The notes under the pieces: model-generated | Database searches by the model: none | What the model saw: only the letters and a program-made list of their open reading frames with translations | What the model was told of the DNA's origin: nothing | Made by a program: the position numbers and the translations under genes | Shown here: positions 1 to 8,936 of the stretch, in pieces | Position numbering within the stretch: position 1 is the first letter of the stretch | Layout of the letters: the number at the start of each line of letters is the position of its first letter | Source: Burkholderiales bacterium | GTDB taxonomy: Bacteria > Pseudomonadota > Gammaproteobacteria > Burkholderiales > Casimicrobiaceae | Assembly (NCBI GenBank): GCA_025352105.1 | Contig: JANXUB010000139.1 | Span: 1-37,143, forward strand | Length of the DNA: 37,143 bases | Direction of reading: 5' to 3'

Positions 1-1
1 C

Positions 2-241
<240 letters not shown>

Positions 242-250
242 CTTTCGACA

Positions 251-282
251 CAGTTGCTCTCCCCTCAAGGGAGAGGGGGCTA
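251..282. repeat. GC-rich palindromic repeat, short copy
   Basis: A 7-bp perfect stem (CTCTCCC, 257-263, with GGGAGAG, 269-275) and a trailing G run lie between the transposase stop and the acetyltransferase. It resembles the CT/GA-rich palindrome at 2925-3058 and the half copy near 27213, so it probably belongs to the same dispersed family. It could also mark the junction with the IS element. Confidence 0.45.
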
Positions 283-313
283 AAACCACGCCACACCAGC
301 GATAATCCTCACC

Positions 314-817
314 ATGACAGCGTTCACCATCCACCCCGCCACCCGCGCCGACGCGCCCGCCATCCACGCCCTCGTGCGCGAACTCGCCGTCTACGAAAAG
401 CTTGAACACCTGATGGTCAGCACTCCCGCTGACTTCGAACGTGAGCTGTTCGGCAAGGGCGCGGTGATCGAGTGCATCGTTGCGAAAGAGGACGAACAAG
501 CAGTCGGTTTCGCCCTCTTCTTCCACAACTTTTCCACCTTCCTCGGACGCAAAGGTTTGTACTTAGAAGACCTGTACGTCAAACCCGAACGTCGCGGCAA
601 AGGCTATGGCAAAGCGCTGCTGGTGCGCCTCGCGCAGATCGCGGTCGAGCGCAACTGCGGACGATTCGAATGGAGCGTACTCGACTGGAACACGCCGTCG
701 ATTGAGTTCTACGAAGCGATGGGGGCGAAAGTGATGCCTGACTGGAAAATCGTGCGCACCACGGGCGACGCGCTGGTGAACATGGCGGCGATGAACGTTG
801 TGAGTTTGGGTAAATGA
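314..817 (+). CDS. GNAT N-acetyltransferase, spermidine/diamine acetyltransferase-like
   Basis: A 167-residue single-domain GNAT. Strand beta4 and motif A are visible as YLEDLYV followed by RRGKGYGKALL (about residues 81-101), the acetyl-CoA pyrophosphate-binding loop. The tail with EWSVLDWN and IEFYEAMGAKVMPDW is characteristic of the SSAT (diamine / thialysine N-acetyltransferase) branch rather than RimI-type proteins. The family transfers acetyl from acetyl-CoA to a primary amine of a small polyamine or lysine analogue in the cytoplasm; the actual substrate here cannot be read from sequence. The length is normal for the family. ATG at 314 is chosen because the domain begins directly after it (FTIHPATRADAPAI). 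It stands alone between the IS remnant and a convergent Bug receptor gene. Confidence 0.85.
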   Translation: MTAFTIHPATRADAPAIHALVRELAVYEKLEHLMVSTPADFERELFGKGAVIECIVAKEDEQAVGFALFFHNFSTFLGRKGLYLEDLYVKPERRGKGYGKALLVRLAQIAVERNCGRFEWSVLDWNTPSIEFYEAMGAKVMPDWKIVRTTGDALVNMAAMNVVSLGK

Positions 818-858
818 CGATGCAGATTGACTACATCGCACTTGATTGAGAACGTGCG

Positions 859-1857
859 CTAGTCAACCTTCGCGCCGGACTTCTTGACCACCGGCAACAT
901 CGCGGCGTGCTCGGCTTTCAAGAGCGCCGAGAATTTCTCCGGTGTCGATGAGAGCACCTCGTAGCCCTGATCCTCCAGCGGCTTTTTGAGCGTCGGAGAG
1001 TCAAGTGCGGCGGCGATTTGTTTCGCCAGATACTGCACGATCTCGGGCGGTGTTCCAGAGCGCACGAGCACGCCATTCCACACGATGGACGTGTAGCCCT
1101 TGAGGCCCGCCTCCTCCATCGTCGGCACTTGCGGCAATTGTTTGGCGCGATGCGTGTCGCCCACGGCGAGCGCGCGCAGCTTGCCCGAATTCACCAGCTC
1201 CACAATGGCCGGAAGATTGTTGAACATCATCGGCACCTGACCGCCGAGCACGTCGTTCAACGCAGGTGGGCCGCCTTTGTACGGTACATGCGAAATGTCA
1301 ACGTCGCTTTGCGACTTGAACTGCTCGCCTGCGATGTGCATGGTGTTGCCGTTGCCTGCGGAGGCGTAGGCCAAAACGCCAGGTTTTGCCTTCGCGGCGG
1401 CGATAACGTCAGCCACCGTTTTGTAGGGCGTTGCCGGGTTGACCACCAGCACATTCGCCATCTGGTGCGTCAGCGAGACGGGCTGCAAATCCTTGAGAAC
1501 GTCGTAGCCCATGCTCGAATAAATGTGCGGGTTGATCGCGAGCGACGAGAGCGAACCGAGCAGAAAGGTGTAGCCATCCGCCGGGGCCGTGCGCGCGACG
1601 TAGGCGCTGCCAAGATTGCCGTTAGCCCCTGCGCGGTTTTCTACGATTACGGTTTGTCCAATGCGTTTGCCGAGCTCCGCTGCGAGCGAACGCGCGAACA
1701 CGTCGGCTGCACCACCTGCGGGATAAGGCACGAGATAGGTGAGTGATCTTGCCGGATAGCCTGCGGGTTGCGCCGACACGGAAACGGCGATCAGGCTTGC
1801 GGCCACGCAGCTTGCGACCCCGCATAGCGAGCGAAGTGCACGATAAACAAACGACAT
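859..1857 (-). CDS. Bug-family (TTT) substrate-binding protein
   Basis: 332 residues with a signal peptide ending near VSVSAQP, followed by the hallmark LVPYPAGGAADVFAR and VIVENRAGANGN segments of the Bug / TctC periplasmic receptors. These bind carboxylated small molecules for tripartite tricarboxylate transporters, or act in sensing; betaproteobacteria carry many orphan copies. A longer reading frame opens at 1911, but ATG at 1857 is preceded by GGAGG at 7-8 nt and places the signal peptide at the N terminus, so I chose it. No TctA/TctB membrane genes are nearby, so the partner transporter and the ligand are unknown. It converges with the acetyltransferase gene. Confidence 0.88.
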   Translation of the reverse strand: MSFVYRALRSLCGVASCVAASLIAVSVSAQPAGYPARSLTYLVPYPAGGAADVFARSLAAELGKRIGQTVIVENRAGANGNLGSAYVARTAPADGYTFLLGSLSSLAINPHIYSSMGYDVLKDLQPVSLTHQMANVLVVNPATPYKTVADVIAAAKAKPGVLAYASAGNGNTMHIAGEQFKSQSDVDISHVPYKGGPPALNDVLGGQVPMMFNNLPAIVELVNSGKLRALAVGDTHRAKQLPQVPTMEEAGLKGYTSIVWNGVLVRSGTPPEIVQYLAKQIAAALDSPTLKKPLEDQGYEVLSSTPEKFSALLKAEHAAMLPVVKKSGAKVD

Positions 1858-2007
1858 GTAATTTCCTCCAGAGAGGAGCGCTTCGATCAATGCGGTCGAA
1901 GTCACCTCCATCTCTAGGCAAGTCTACGGCGCGCTATTCGAGCGCAGGCTCAGTCGATTCAAATTCCGTGGACGACTGTTTCGAAGTAACGATGTGTGGA
2001 AGCACCG

Positions 2008-3066
2008 TTAGCGCAGATAGTCGCGCACCGAGAGCAAGTAATGTGTGCCGTCAATCGCGAGGCTCGCCTGCGCGCCGATCGGCAGCGTGACTTTTTTGGG
2101 GACGTGACCGAAAGGAAAGCCAGTGAGTACCGGGCAGGGAGCGATGTCTCGCAGCGTTTCTATCGCCTCGACCATGCTGTACGGATAGCGCATGCCGTTC
2201 GCCGGGTAGCAATCGGCAAAATCGGCCAGGATGATGGCGCGTTGCTTGTCGAGGATGCCTGCGTGCTTCAACTGCCAGAACATTCGCTCGACGCGATACG
2301 GTGCTTCGGCCACGTCTTCGAGCACCAGAATGCCGTCGTCAATGTTCGGCATGTGCGGCGTGCCGACGAGGTTCGCGATCATCGCGAGATTGGTGCCCCA
2401 GAGTGTGCCGTTGATCGCCTGGGCGCTTGAGGTGATATCGCTCTCGCATTCCGGGTATGCGTACGCTTCTGCGCGCAGCAAGCCGAAGAAATTTGCCTCC
2501 GTGAAATCACGGGCGAGGATGTCGTCCGTCTGCGCAAAATCGCTGGCGATCATCGGGCCAGAGAACGTGACGAAGTTGCCTTCGGCGAGCGCGGCAAGAT
2601 TGAACGCAGTGATGTCGCTGAAGCCGCAGAACAGTTTTTTTGACGCCGCGACGGCCTGCCAGTCGATACGATGCAACAGGCGGGACAGGCCGTAGCCGCC
2701 GCGCGTGAACATGACGATGTCGGCGTCGCTCTTTAGTGACGCATTTAATGCGGCAAGGCGTTCGTCGTCAGTGCCTGCGAAGTAGCGCCACGTTGCAGTG
2801 GCGGCGTCGGGAGAGGTGACCGATGCGCCTAGCTCGGATAGGCGCGTTATGCCGGCGGAGAGGCGATCTGGAAGCACGCTGCCTGAAAGGGAGAGCGAAT
2901 GAATTTTGAGCGTGCCATTCAGGCCCCCTCCCCCCCGGTGGGGGAGGGTTGGGGAGAGGGGGGCGGTGGCACGAGCCGTAGCGACTGCACTCCGATCCAC
3001 CTGCCCCCTCTCCCCCAGCCCCTCTCCCACGAGGGGCGAGGGGAGCTTGTCGGCACTTCTATTCAT
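2008..3066 (-). CDS. ldcA: LD-carboxypeptidase (LdcA/MccF, S66 family) with repeat-encoded N-terminal insert
   Basis: 352 residues. S66 peptidases cut the L,D-bond of murein tetrapeptides during peptidoglycan recycling. Visible family motifs are FTRGGYGLSRLL, the nucleophile region CGFSDITAFN (Ser about residue 150), the acidic segment ILVLEDVAEAPYRVERM, and FPFGHVPKK with the likely catalytic His. The homologous part begins near residue 53 (LKIHSLSLSGSVLPDRL). Residues about 8-48 are translated from a GC-rich palindromic repeat. ATG 3066 lies only 8 nt after the valS stop with GGGG upstream, which supports translational coupling to valS and reading through the repeat. An unrecognised non-ATG start downstream of the repeat is the alternative. 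The family is clear; the exact N terminus is not. Confidence 0.82.
   Translation of the reverse strand: MNRSADKLPSPLVGEGLGERGQVDRSAVATARATAPLSPTLPHRGGGGLNGTLKIHSLSLSGSVLPDRLSAGITRLSELGASVTSPDAATATWRYFAGTDDERLAALNASLKSDADIVMFTRGGYGLSRLLHRIDWQAVAASKKLFCGFSDITAFNLAALAEGNFVTFSGPMIASDFAQTDDILARDFTEANFFGLLRAEAYAYPECESDITSSAQAINGTLWGTNLAMIANLVGTPHMPNIDDGILVLEDVAEAPYRVERMFWQLKHAGILDKQRAIILADFADCYPANGMRYPYSMVEAIETLRDIAPCPVLTGFPFGHVPKKVTLPIGAQASLAIDGTHYLLSVRDYLR
2925..3058. repeat. Large GC-rich palindromic repeat inside the 5' end of the LD-carboxypeptidase gene
   Basis: Two CT/GA-rich arms (about 2930-2969 and 3002-3043) are nearly complementary over some 25 bases and flank about 32 nt. Each arm can also form its own small hairpin. 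Read in the gene's frame it yields PSPLVGEGLGERG and PLSPTLPHRGGGG, peptides that I recognise as the translation of widespread intergenic palindromes in proteobacterial genomes. A run of seven C (2930s) lies inside it. Confidence 0.7.
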
Positions 3067-3074
3067 CGATGAAA

Positions 3075-5945
3075 CTACCCCAAATTCTTGCGTTGCGCCG
3101 AAACCTTTTCCAGCGTCGAAACAAATCCCGCTAGGCGCTCACGCTCCTGCGCAACAACGGCGGACGGCGCTTTGTCCGCGAAGGCTGGATTGCCCAGCTT
3201 GGCTTCGGCTTTTGCGACTTCGCCGGTCAGTCGAGCGATCTCTTTATCGAGCCGCGCACGTTCCTGCACCGGATCAATTTTGACTTCGAGCATGAGTTTA
3301 AAGTCGCCGACGATTTGCACGGGGGCATCGGTGCCGGGCAAGGTATCGACGATGCGCAGTTCGGAGAGTTTTCCGAGCGCGACGATATAGGGAGAAAATT
3401 CCTTGAGCGTTGCTGCGTCACCGGTGCAAATCATCGGCACGCGTTCTGCGGGGGAAATTTTCATTTCGCTGCGCAGGGTGCGGCATGACGTGACGATTTG
3501 CTTCAGCAAAATCATCTTGGCGTTGGCCTCGGCATTCACTCGATCCGCGCCGAATTTAGGGAACGGTTGCGTGCAAATTGACGCGCCTGATTTTCCGGCA
3601 ATAGGCGCGACTGTTTGCCAAAGTTCTTCCGTGACAAACGGCATGATCGGATGGGCCAGGCGCAGCGTGGCTTCCAGCTCGCGCACCAGCACACTGCGCG
3701 TAGCGCGCGCCGACGCATGGTCGCCTGCTTTTTCCGCTTCGGCGATTTGCACTTTCGCACATTCCACATACCAGTCGCAGTATTCGTCCCAAACGAATTC
3801 GTAAAGCGCTTTTGCGGCGAAATCGAAGCGATACGTATCGAAGCCGTCTGCGATGTCGCGCTTTGCAAATTGCAGGCGACCGAGCAGCCATTTGTCGACG
3901 AAGGAAAGCGTTTGTGGGGCGTCGGTACCGATGCCACAGTCCTTGCCTTCAACGTTCATGAGCACAAAGCGCGTCGCGTTCCACAGCTTGTTGCAGAAGT
4001 TGCGGTAACCCTCGCAACGACTCAAGTCGAAGTTGAGCGTCATTGACATCGTGCACAGCGACGCGAACGTGAAGCGGACGGCGTCGGCACCATACGGCGT
4101 GATGCCATTGGCGAAGTTTTTGCGAATGTACTTTTCGGCTTTTTCGCGATGGCTGGCCAGCATCAAGCCTTTGGTCGATTTTGCCACCAGCGGCTCCAGT
4201 GCGATGCCATCGAGCAGATCAATCGGGTCAAGCACGTTGCCCTTCGATTTGCTCATCTTGGTGCCTTCGGCGTCGCGCACCATCGCGTTGATGTAGACGT
4301 CTTTGAACGGCACTTTGTCAGTGAAATGCAGCGTCATCATCACCATTCGGGCGACCCAGAAAAAGATGATGTCGTTACCGGTGACGAGCACGTTGCTCGG
4401 CAAGTACACGCTGTCTTTTTCGAAGCGAACCTGATCTGGCCAGCCGAGCGTCGTGTGGCACACAAGGGCTGAGCTGAACCAGGTGTCGAGCACGTCAGGA
4501 TCGCGCGTGAGTGGCTTGCCGCCGCTCTGTTTGAGCGCTTCTTCTTCCGTTCGCGCGACGTAGATTTTTCCGTCAGCGTCGTACCACGCCGGGATCTGAT
4601 GACCCCACCACAGTTGCCGCGAAACACACCAGTCCTGAATGTTGCCGAGCCAGTGGTTGTACGTACTCGTCCAGTGCTCGGGATAGAACTTCACATCGCC
4701 GTTTTTGACCGCGTCGAGCGCGCGACCAGCAATGCCGCCCGCATGCTTCGGCGTGGCTTTGCTCATGGCGACGAACCATTGATCGGTGAGCATCGGCTCG
4801 ACAATCTGGCCCGTGCGTTCGCACATCGGCACCATGCTCTTGTGGGGCACGGCCTTCTGCAAAAAGCCCTGCGCTTCAAGGTCTTTGAGCACCACCTTGC
4901 GACACTCAAAACGATCAAGGCCCCAGTATTGCTTCGGCCCGTTCTCGTTGATCTTTGCATCAAGCGTGAAGATCGTGATCAGCGGGATGTTGTGTCGCAG
5001 CGCGCAGGCGTAGTCGTTGAAGTCATGTGCGCCGGTGATCTTCACGCAACCCGAGCCGAACTCGCGATCCACAAAATCATCCGCGATGATCGGGATTTTG
5101 CGATCACAGAGCGGCAAATCGACCATCTTTCCGATGAGATGTTTGTAGCGCTCGTCCTCGGGATGCACAGCGAGCGCGCCATCGGCCAGCATGGTCTCGG
5201 GGCGGGTGGTGGCGATGTGCATGCCAGCCATCGGCTTGCCATCCACATCAAGCTGCGGGCCGTCAGAAAACGGGTACAGGATGTGCCACATGAAACCGTC
5301 GCGCTCGACCGATTCCACCTCAAGATCGGACACTGCCGATTGCAGCACCGGATCCCAATGCACAAGGCGCTTGCCACGATAAATCAGGCCCTGCTCGAAC
5401 AGCGTGACGAAGGTCTCGACCACGCCTTTCGACATGTGCGAATCCATCGTGAAGTAGCCCTGATTCGCCCCCGAGTCATCGGCGAAACCCCAATTTGCCG
5501 ACGCGCCGAGGCGACGCATTTGCTGCGTGATGGTGGAACCGGACGACTCCTTCCATTTCCACACACGTTTGGTGAATTCTTCGCGCCCGAGATCGTGCCG
5601 TGTCTGGCCTTCCGCCTTCAGCTGTTGCTCGACGACGATTTGCGTGGCGATACCGGCGTGATCAGTGCCGACGACCCAGTTCGTGTTGTCGCCCTTCATG
5701 CGGTGATAGCGCACGAGTGAGTCCATCAGCGTCTGCTGGAACGCGTGGCCCATGTGCAGCACGCCGGTGACGTTAGGCGGCGGCAGCTGGATCGTGTAGC
5801 TCGGTTTCGACGTGTCGCCGTTGGGCTTGAAATACCCTGCATGCTCCCAGACCGGGTACCACTTTTTCTCGATTTCTTTCGGTTCGAAGGACTTGGCGAG
5901 CGAATCGAGGGCGCTGGTTGCGCCTTGAGGAATTAGGGCGGACAT
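3075..5945 (-). CDS. valS: Valyl-tRNA synthetase
   Basis: 956 residues, the normal size of a bacterial ValRS, the cytoplasmic class I enzyme that charges tRNA-Val and edits mischarged Thr. The class I HIGH signature appears as [13 protein letters not shown] (HMGH at residues 64-67), and KMSKSKGN lies near residues 561-568. The CP1 editing domain lies between them ([19 protein letters not shown] region). A tRNA-binding anticodon domain follows, and the C-terminal coiled-coil arm ([20 protein letters not shown]) typical of ValRS closes the protein. The ATG at 5945 fits the usual short N-terminal leader. It is followed after 8 nt by the LD-carboxypeptidase gene. A possible -10 (TACAAT, minus strand, 6003-5998) lies 52 nt upstream; no convincing -35 was found. 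Confidence 0.98.
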   Translation of the reverse strand: MSALIPQGATSALDSLAKSFEPKEIEKKWYPVWEHAGYFKPNGDTSKPSYTIQLPPPNVTGVLHMGHAFQQTLMDSLVRYHRMKGDNTNWVVGTDHAGIATQIVVEQQLKAEGQTRHDLGREEFTKRVWKWKESSGSTITQQMRRLGASANWGFADDSGANQGYFTMDSHMSKGVVETFVTLFEQGLIYRGKRLVHWDPVLQSAVSDLEVESVERDGFMWHILYPFSDGPQLDVDGKPMAGMHIATTRPETMLADGALAVHPEDERYKHLIGKMVDLPLCDRKIPIIADDFVDREFGSGCVKITGAHDFNDYACALRHNIPLITIFTLDAKINENGPKQYWGLDRFECRKVVLKDLEAQGFLQKAVPHKSMVPMCERTGQIVEPMLTDQWFVAMSKATPKHAGGIAGRALDAVKNGDVKFYPEHWTSTYNHWLGNIQDWCVSRQLWWGHQIPAWYDADGKIYVARTEEEALKQSGGKPLTRDPDVLDTWFSSALVCHTTLGWPDQVRFEKDSVYLPSNVLVTGNDIIFFWVARMVMMTLHFTDKVPFKDVYINAMVRDAEGTKMSKSKGNVLDPIDLLDGIALEPLVAKSTKGLMLASHREKAEKYIRKNFANGITPYGADAVRFTFASLCTMSMTLNFDLSRCEGYRNFCNKLWNATRFVLMNVEGKDCGIGTDAPQTLSFVDKWLLGRLQFAKRDIADGFDTYRFDFAAKALYEFVWDEYCDWYVECAKVQIAEAEKAGDHASARATRSVLVRELEATLRLAHPIMPFVTEELWQTVAPIAGKSGASICTQPFPKFGADRVNAEANAKMILLKQIVTSCRTLRSEMKISPAERVPMICTGDAATLKEFSPYIVALGKLSELRIVDTLPGTDAPVQIVGDFKLMLEVKIDPVQERARLDKEIARLTGEVAKAEAKLGNPAFADKAPSAVVAQERERLAGFVSTLEKVSAQRKNLG

Positions 5946-6137
5946 GATGTAGAGCGGTCTGGCAACGACGCCAGAAGATCGAAAAAATTAAGCCCGCATT
6001 GTACTGAATGAGTTAACAGCTTTTTCCTGAACCCACCTTCAATAGAGGGCTAAAAGCACAATATGGCGCAAGTCGACTATGCGCAAAATTGACCGCTACC
6101 CCGCGATTAGCAACGCATTTTCGAAAAAGCTAATCAG

Positions 6138-6857
6138 CTAGGTGCGCCGCTTGGCGAACTGTTCGCGCAGTCTCGCAATTTCGGCGTCAACCGCGTTGGA
6201 AACGACTTCGCGCACCTGATTCGCGGTATCCTCAGCAACCTGCTCCGCGAGGTCACGGGCAATGCCGATCAGCGCGGGTTCCAGCGTTTCGCGCAGATGA
6301 GTCTTCAGCGATCCGGCGGCATGCAACTCCAGCTTTTGCATGACCTGACTGAATACGCTGTGCTGCAGCTCTTCCATCTTCGCCAGCAGCTGCTCATTGA
6401 ACTGCTCGCGGACACTGGCCAGCGCCGATTGCGTGGTCGGCCCGCCCGCCGAGGCCAGCCCACCCGGCGAATCCTGCGGCGCGCGCGGTCGCCCCGCGAA
6501 AAGCTCAGCTAGCGGCGGGGAACGCGGAGCGGCCGCCACGGCAGCGGCAACGGTGGCGGTGGCTGGAGCGACCGGTTGGGCAGCGACTGGGACCGGAGCG
6601 GCAACGGGGGCTCGTGCGGCCGGCAAGATCGGCGCGGGGGACGGCGCAACCACTGGCACCGCAGGCGTGGCACGCGATGCGGGCATCCACGACGGTCGCG
6701 AACTGGTCGGGATGACCTCGTCCATGCGATCAGACAGACTCGTGAACTCGATCTCCTCAATCACCAGATCGGTGAGCACCGGCAACTCTTCAGGCGTGCG
6801 CTGCCGCATCAGGCGATCAGCTTGAGCCAGCAGGTCTTTGGCAGTCGGCGTACTCAT
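6138..6857 (-). CDS. Uncharacterised Ala/Pro-rich protein between holC and valS
   Basis: 239 residues, no family recognised. The N terminus (about 1-50) is charged and helical with an acidic segment LPVLTDLVIEEIEF. Residues about 55-125 are an Ala/Pro/Val-rich, presumably disordered linker. The C-terminal half (about 140-239) is a heptad-like amphipathic helix rich in Glu, Gln and Leu (VREQFNEQLLAKMEELQHSV; IARLREQFAKRRT), consistent with a coiled coil. There is no signal peptide or membrane segment. An open frame of this style between holC and valS is, from memory, common in betaproteobacteria; its role is unknown. It is probably co-transcribed with pepA-holC (51-nt gap). ATG 6857 is the first in frame; no clear Shine-Dalgarno is seen. 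Confidence 0.75.
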   Translation of the reverse strand: MSTPTAKDLLAQADRLMRQRTPEELPVLTDLVIEEIEFTSLSDRMDEVIPTSSRPSWMPASRATPAVPVVAPSPAPILPAARAPVAAPVPVAAQPVAPATATVAAAVAAAPRSPPLAELFAGRPRAPQDSPGGLASAGGPTTQSALASVREQFNEQLLAKMEELQHSVFSQVMQKLELHAAGSLKTHLRETLEPALIGIARDLAEQVAEDTANQVREVVSNAVDAEIARLREQFAKRRT

Positions 6858-6908
6858 TTTCTGATTATGCTCGTGTTGTCAATTTTCGGAGGCGGGCGCG
6901 GCGTCGGA

Positions 6909-7331
6909 TCAGGACTTATTCATGACCGTGTGCGTCATAGGATAACCGCGCGCCTTGTAGAACTTCCAGCGTTCGCGACCGGCATTTGCCACTGCTTCAT
7001 CCTGACCGACGATTTCGAACATGCGCTCGAAGCGCGCGAAAAATGCCGGCGGCTCGGCACAGAGATTAATCAGCACGTCGTTGCCGCCCTCATGCGTAAT
7101 CGAATGATCAATTATCACGGGAGTTGCCGCAGCGTGCGGCGACGATAGCGTGACGTGCGGCAGGAAACCCTCTACCGGGTGTTCCCAAAGCATGTTGTTG
7201 AGCAGTTGCGTGGCCGCCGCGTCGGGTGTGATCACTCGCACGCGACGGCCTTGCGCATACGCCTTAGCGACCAGGCGCGCCGTCGCGGAAAGCGGGTTGG
7301 CCACAGCGGTGTAGAAATTGATTTCAGTCAC
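6909..7331 (-). CDS. holC: DNA polymerase III subunit chi
   Basis: 140 residues, the normal size. The start TEINFYTAV, the ARLVAKAYAQGRRVRVITPD segment, the LNNMLWEHPVEGFLPHV motif with its conserved Trp, and the C-terminal RERWKFYKARGYPMTHT are the HolC pattern. Chi bridges the clamp loader (through psi) to SSB on lagging-strand DNA. The start codon is GTG (7331-7329). The gene lies immediately downstream of pepA, the classic pepA-holC arrangement in Proteobacteria, separated by 44 nt that hold a hairpin repeat. The closest usable ATG would remove the conserved N terminus, so GTG is preferred. Confidence 0.93.
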   Translation of the reverse strand: MTEINFYTAVANPLSATARLVAKAYAQGRRVRVITPDAAATQLLNNMLWEHPVEGFLPHVTLSSPHAAATPVIIDHSITHEGGNDVLINLCAEPPAFFARFERMFEIVGQDEAVANAGRERWKFYKARGYPMTHTVMNKS

Positions 7332-7347
7332 GACGGACGCTGCCTTG

Positions 7348-7372
7348 GTAGGACGGGCACTGCCCGCCCTAC
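7348..7372. repeat. REP-like hairpin between pepA and holC
   Basis: A near-perfect palindrome, GTAGG-A-CGGGCA-C-TGCCCG-C-CCTAC (one A/C mismatch), in the 44-nt gap between pepA and holC. Its core (GGGCAC/TGCCC, ending CCTACG) resembles the repeats in the secreted-protein block at 22051, 24231, 25877 and 27092. It could stabilise or attenuate the pepA-holC message. Confidence 0.6.
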
Positions 7373-7375
7373 GCC

Positions 7376-8860
7376 TTACTCGTTACTCAAAACGTAATCA
7401 ACCAGAGCCGCAACGGGCCGCCCGGAAGCACCTTTTTCTTTACCCGAGCCCTTGTAGGCCACACCAGCAATATCCAGATGCGCCCAGTCATATTTTTTGG
7501 CAAAGCGCCACAGGAAACAGGCCGCCGTGATCGCACCACCTTCGCGTCCCGCGACGTTGGCCATATCCGCAAAATTCGAGTTCAGCGCTTCCTGATAATC
7601 CTCTTCAAGTGGCATGCGCCAGAAGCGATCATTCATCTTTTTACCCGAGGCGATGATGGCGTCGGCGAGCTTGTCGCTGGTCGAAAACAGGCCTGCATTG
7701 TGGCTTCCGAGCGCGACCACACATGCGCCTGTGAGCGTCGCGATATCAATCACGGCTTTTGGTTTGAAGCGCTCGGCGTAGGTCAACGCGTCACACAAAA
7801 TAAGGCGGCCTTCGGCGTCGGTGTTCAACACCTCAATCGTCTGTCCACTCATGCTGGTGAATACGTCACCGGGCTTGGTGGCCTTGCCGTTGATGTGATT
7901 TTCGCAAGCGACCACGAGGCCGACAATATTCTGTTTTGGCTTCAATTCGGCGACGGCCTTCATCACGCCAAACACCGTGCCTGCGCCCGACATGTCCCAC
8001 TTCATGTGGTCCATTTCGGCAGCAGGTTTGATCGAAACGCCGCCCGTGTCGAAGGTCACGCCTTTGCCGACAAACACGGTTGGCGCTTCGCCTTTTTTGC
8101 CACCGCTGTATTCGAACACGATGAAGCGTGGTGGCTCATCGCTGCCATTGGTGACCGACAGGAACGAACCCATGCCTAGTTTTTCAATCGCCTTGCGATC
8201 CATCACCGTGACTTTGAGTCCGTGCGATTTCACCAGTTTTTTGGCTTCCTCACCGAGGCGCGTAGGCGTGCAGTGATTCGCGGGCAGATTACCAAGGTAT
8301 TTGGTGTATTCCATGCCATGAATCGTCGCCACCGACGCTTTCAAAGCTGCGGGCGCTGCTTTTAAAGCATCATCCGGCAGGCCTAAGCGAACTCGCTTGA
8401 GGCTTGGTTTCGGCTTGGCGCTGGTGCCCTTGGTTTCGTCATAGCGGTAGGTCGCATCAGACACGCCCATTACCATTTGCTGCATGGCGTTGATTGCGCC
8501 TTCAGCGAGCGGAAAGATTGTCAATTCGGCAATGCTTTGGTCAACTGCGCAAGCTGCAAGCGCTCTGCCCGTGGCGCGGGCGTCTTTGGCATTCAGCGCC
8601 GTCTTTTCGCCAGACGCCTCACCCGCGCCGTAAACCAGCACGCGAGTCGCGGCGACGCCAGTCAGGTTGAACAACGGCAACACCGTGCCACAACGGCCGG
8701 AAAACGCCGCCGCCTTGAGCGCTACCGCGAGCGCGCCCTTGCTGGCTTTATCAATATCAAGGGCGGCCCACGAGAGCTTTTGGCTCTCGTGAACGGCGAC
8801 TGCGACCGCATCGGTTTTGGTGTTGGATGGGTGGTCAGTCTTCAGGGAAAAGTCGATCAT
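7376..8860 (-). CDS. pepA: Leucyl aminopeptidase (M17)
   Basis: 494 residues from ATG 8860. The M17 signature NTDAEGRLILCDAL is present, together with VGKGVTFDTGGVSIKP and MDHMKWDMSGAGTV, which carry the two-metal ligands (Lys, Asp, Asp, Glu) of PepA. The enzyme is a hexameric cytoplasmic Mn/Zn aminopeptidase; in some bacteria PepA also binds DNA as a regulator. The frame extends to ATG 8878 (MNAKRAM), but MIDFSLKTDHP aligns with the E. coli start MEFSVKS, so 8860 is chosen. It is divergent from lptF with a 76-nt gap that must hold both promoters. holC follows downstream. Confidence 0.96.
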   Translation of the reverse strand: MIDFSLKTDHPSNTKTDAVAVAVHESQKLSWAALDIDKASKGALAVALKAAAFSGRCGTVLPLFNLTGVAATRVLVYGAGEASGEKTALNAKDARATGRALAACAVDQSIAELTIFPLAEGAINAMQQMVMGVSDATYRYDETKGTSAKPKPSLKRVRLGLPDDALKAAPAALKASVATIHGMEYTKYLGNLPANHCTPTRLGEEAKKLVKSHGLKVTVMDRKAIEKLGMGSFLSVTNGSDEPPRFIVFEYSGGKKGEAPTVFVGKGVTFDTGGVSIKPAAEMDHMKWDMSGAGTVFGVMKAVAELKPKQNIVGLVVACENHINGKATKPGDVFTSMSGQTIEVLNTDAEGRLILCDALTYAERFKPKAVIDIATLTGACVVALGSHNAGLFSTSDKLADAIIASGKKMNDRFWRMPLEEDYQEALNSNFADMANVAGREGGAITAACFLWRFAKKYDWAHLDIAGVAYKGSGKEKGASGRPVAALVDYVLSNE

Positions 8861-8936
8861 GGCTCTTTTCGCATTCATGTAGGTAGGTAAACTCTGTAAT
8901 TATCGCTAAAGCCCACTCGTGGGCGGCCTCCAATAC

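Noticed and set aside
1206..1240. Another TGGCCGG inside the Bug gene
   Set aside because: No CGTTTGA-like box at the required 15-17 nt, and it lies within coding sequence.
4599..5720. 373-residue open frame on the plus strand
   Set aside because: It is antisense to the unmistakable valS gene, is rich in His/Arg/Val as complementary frames of GC-rich genes are, and has no ribosome binding site or family motif.
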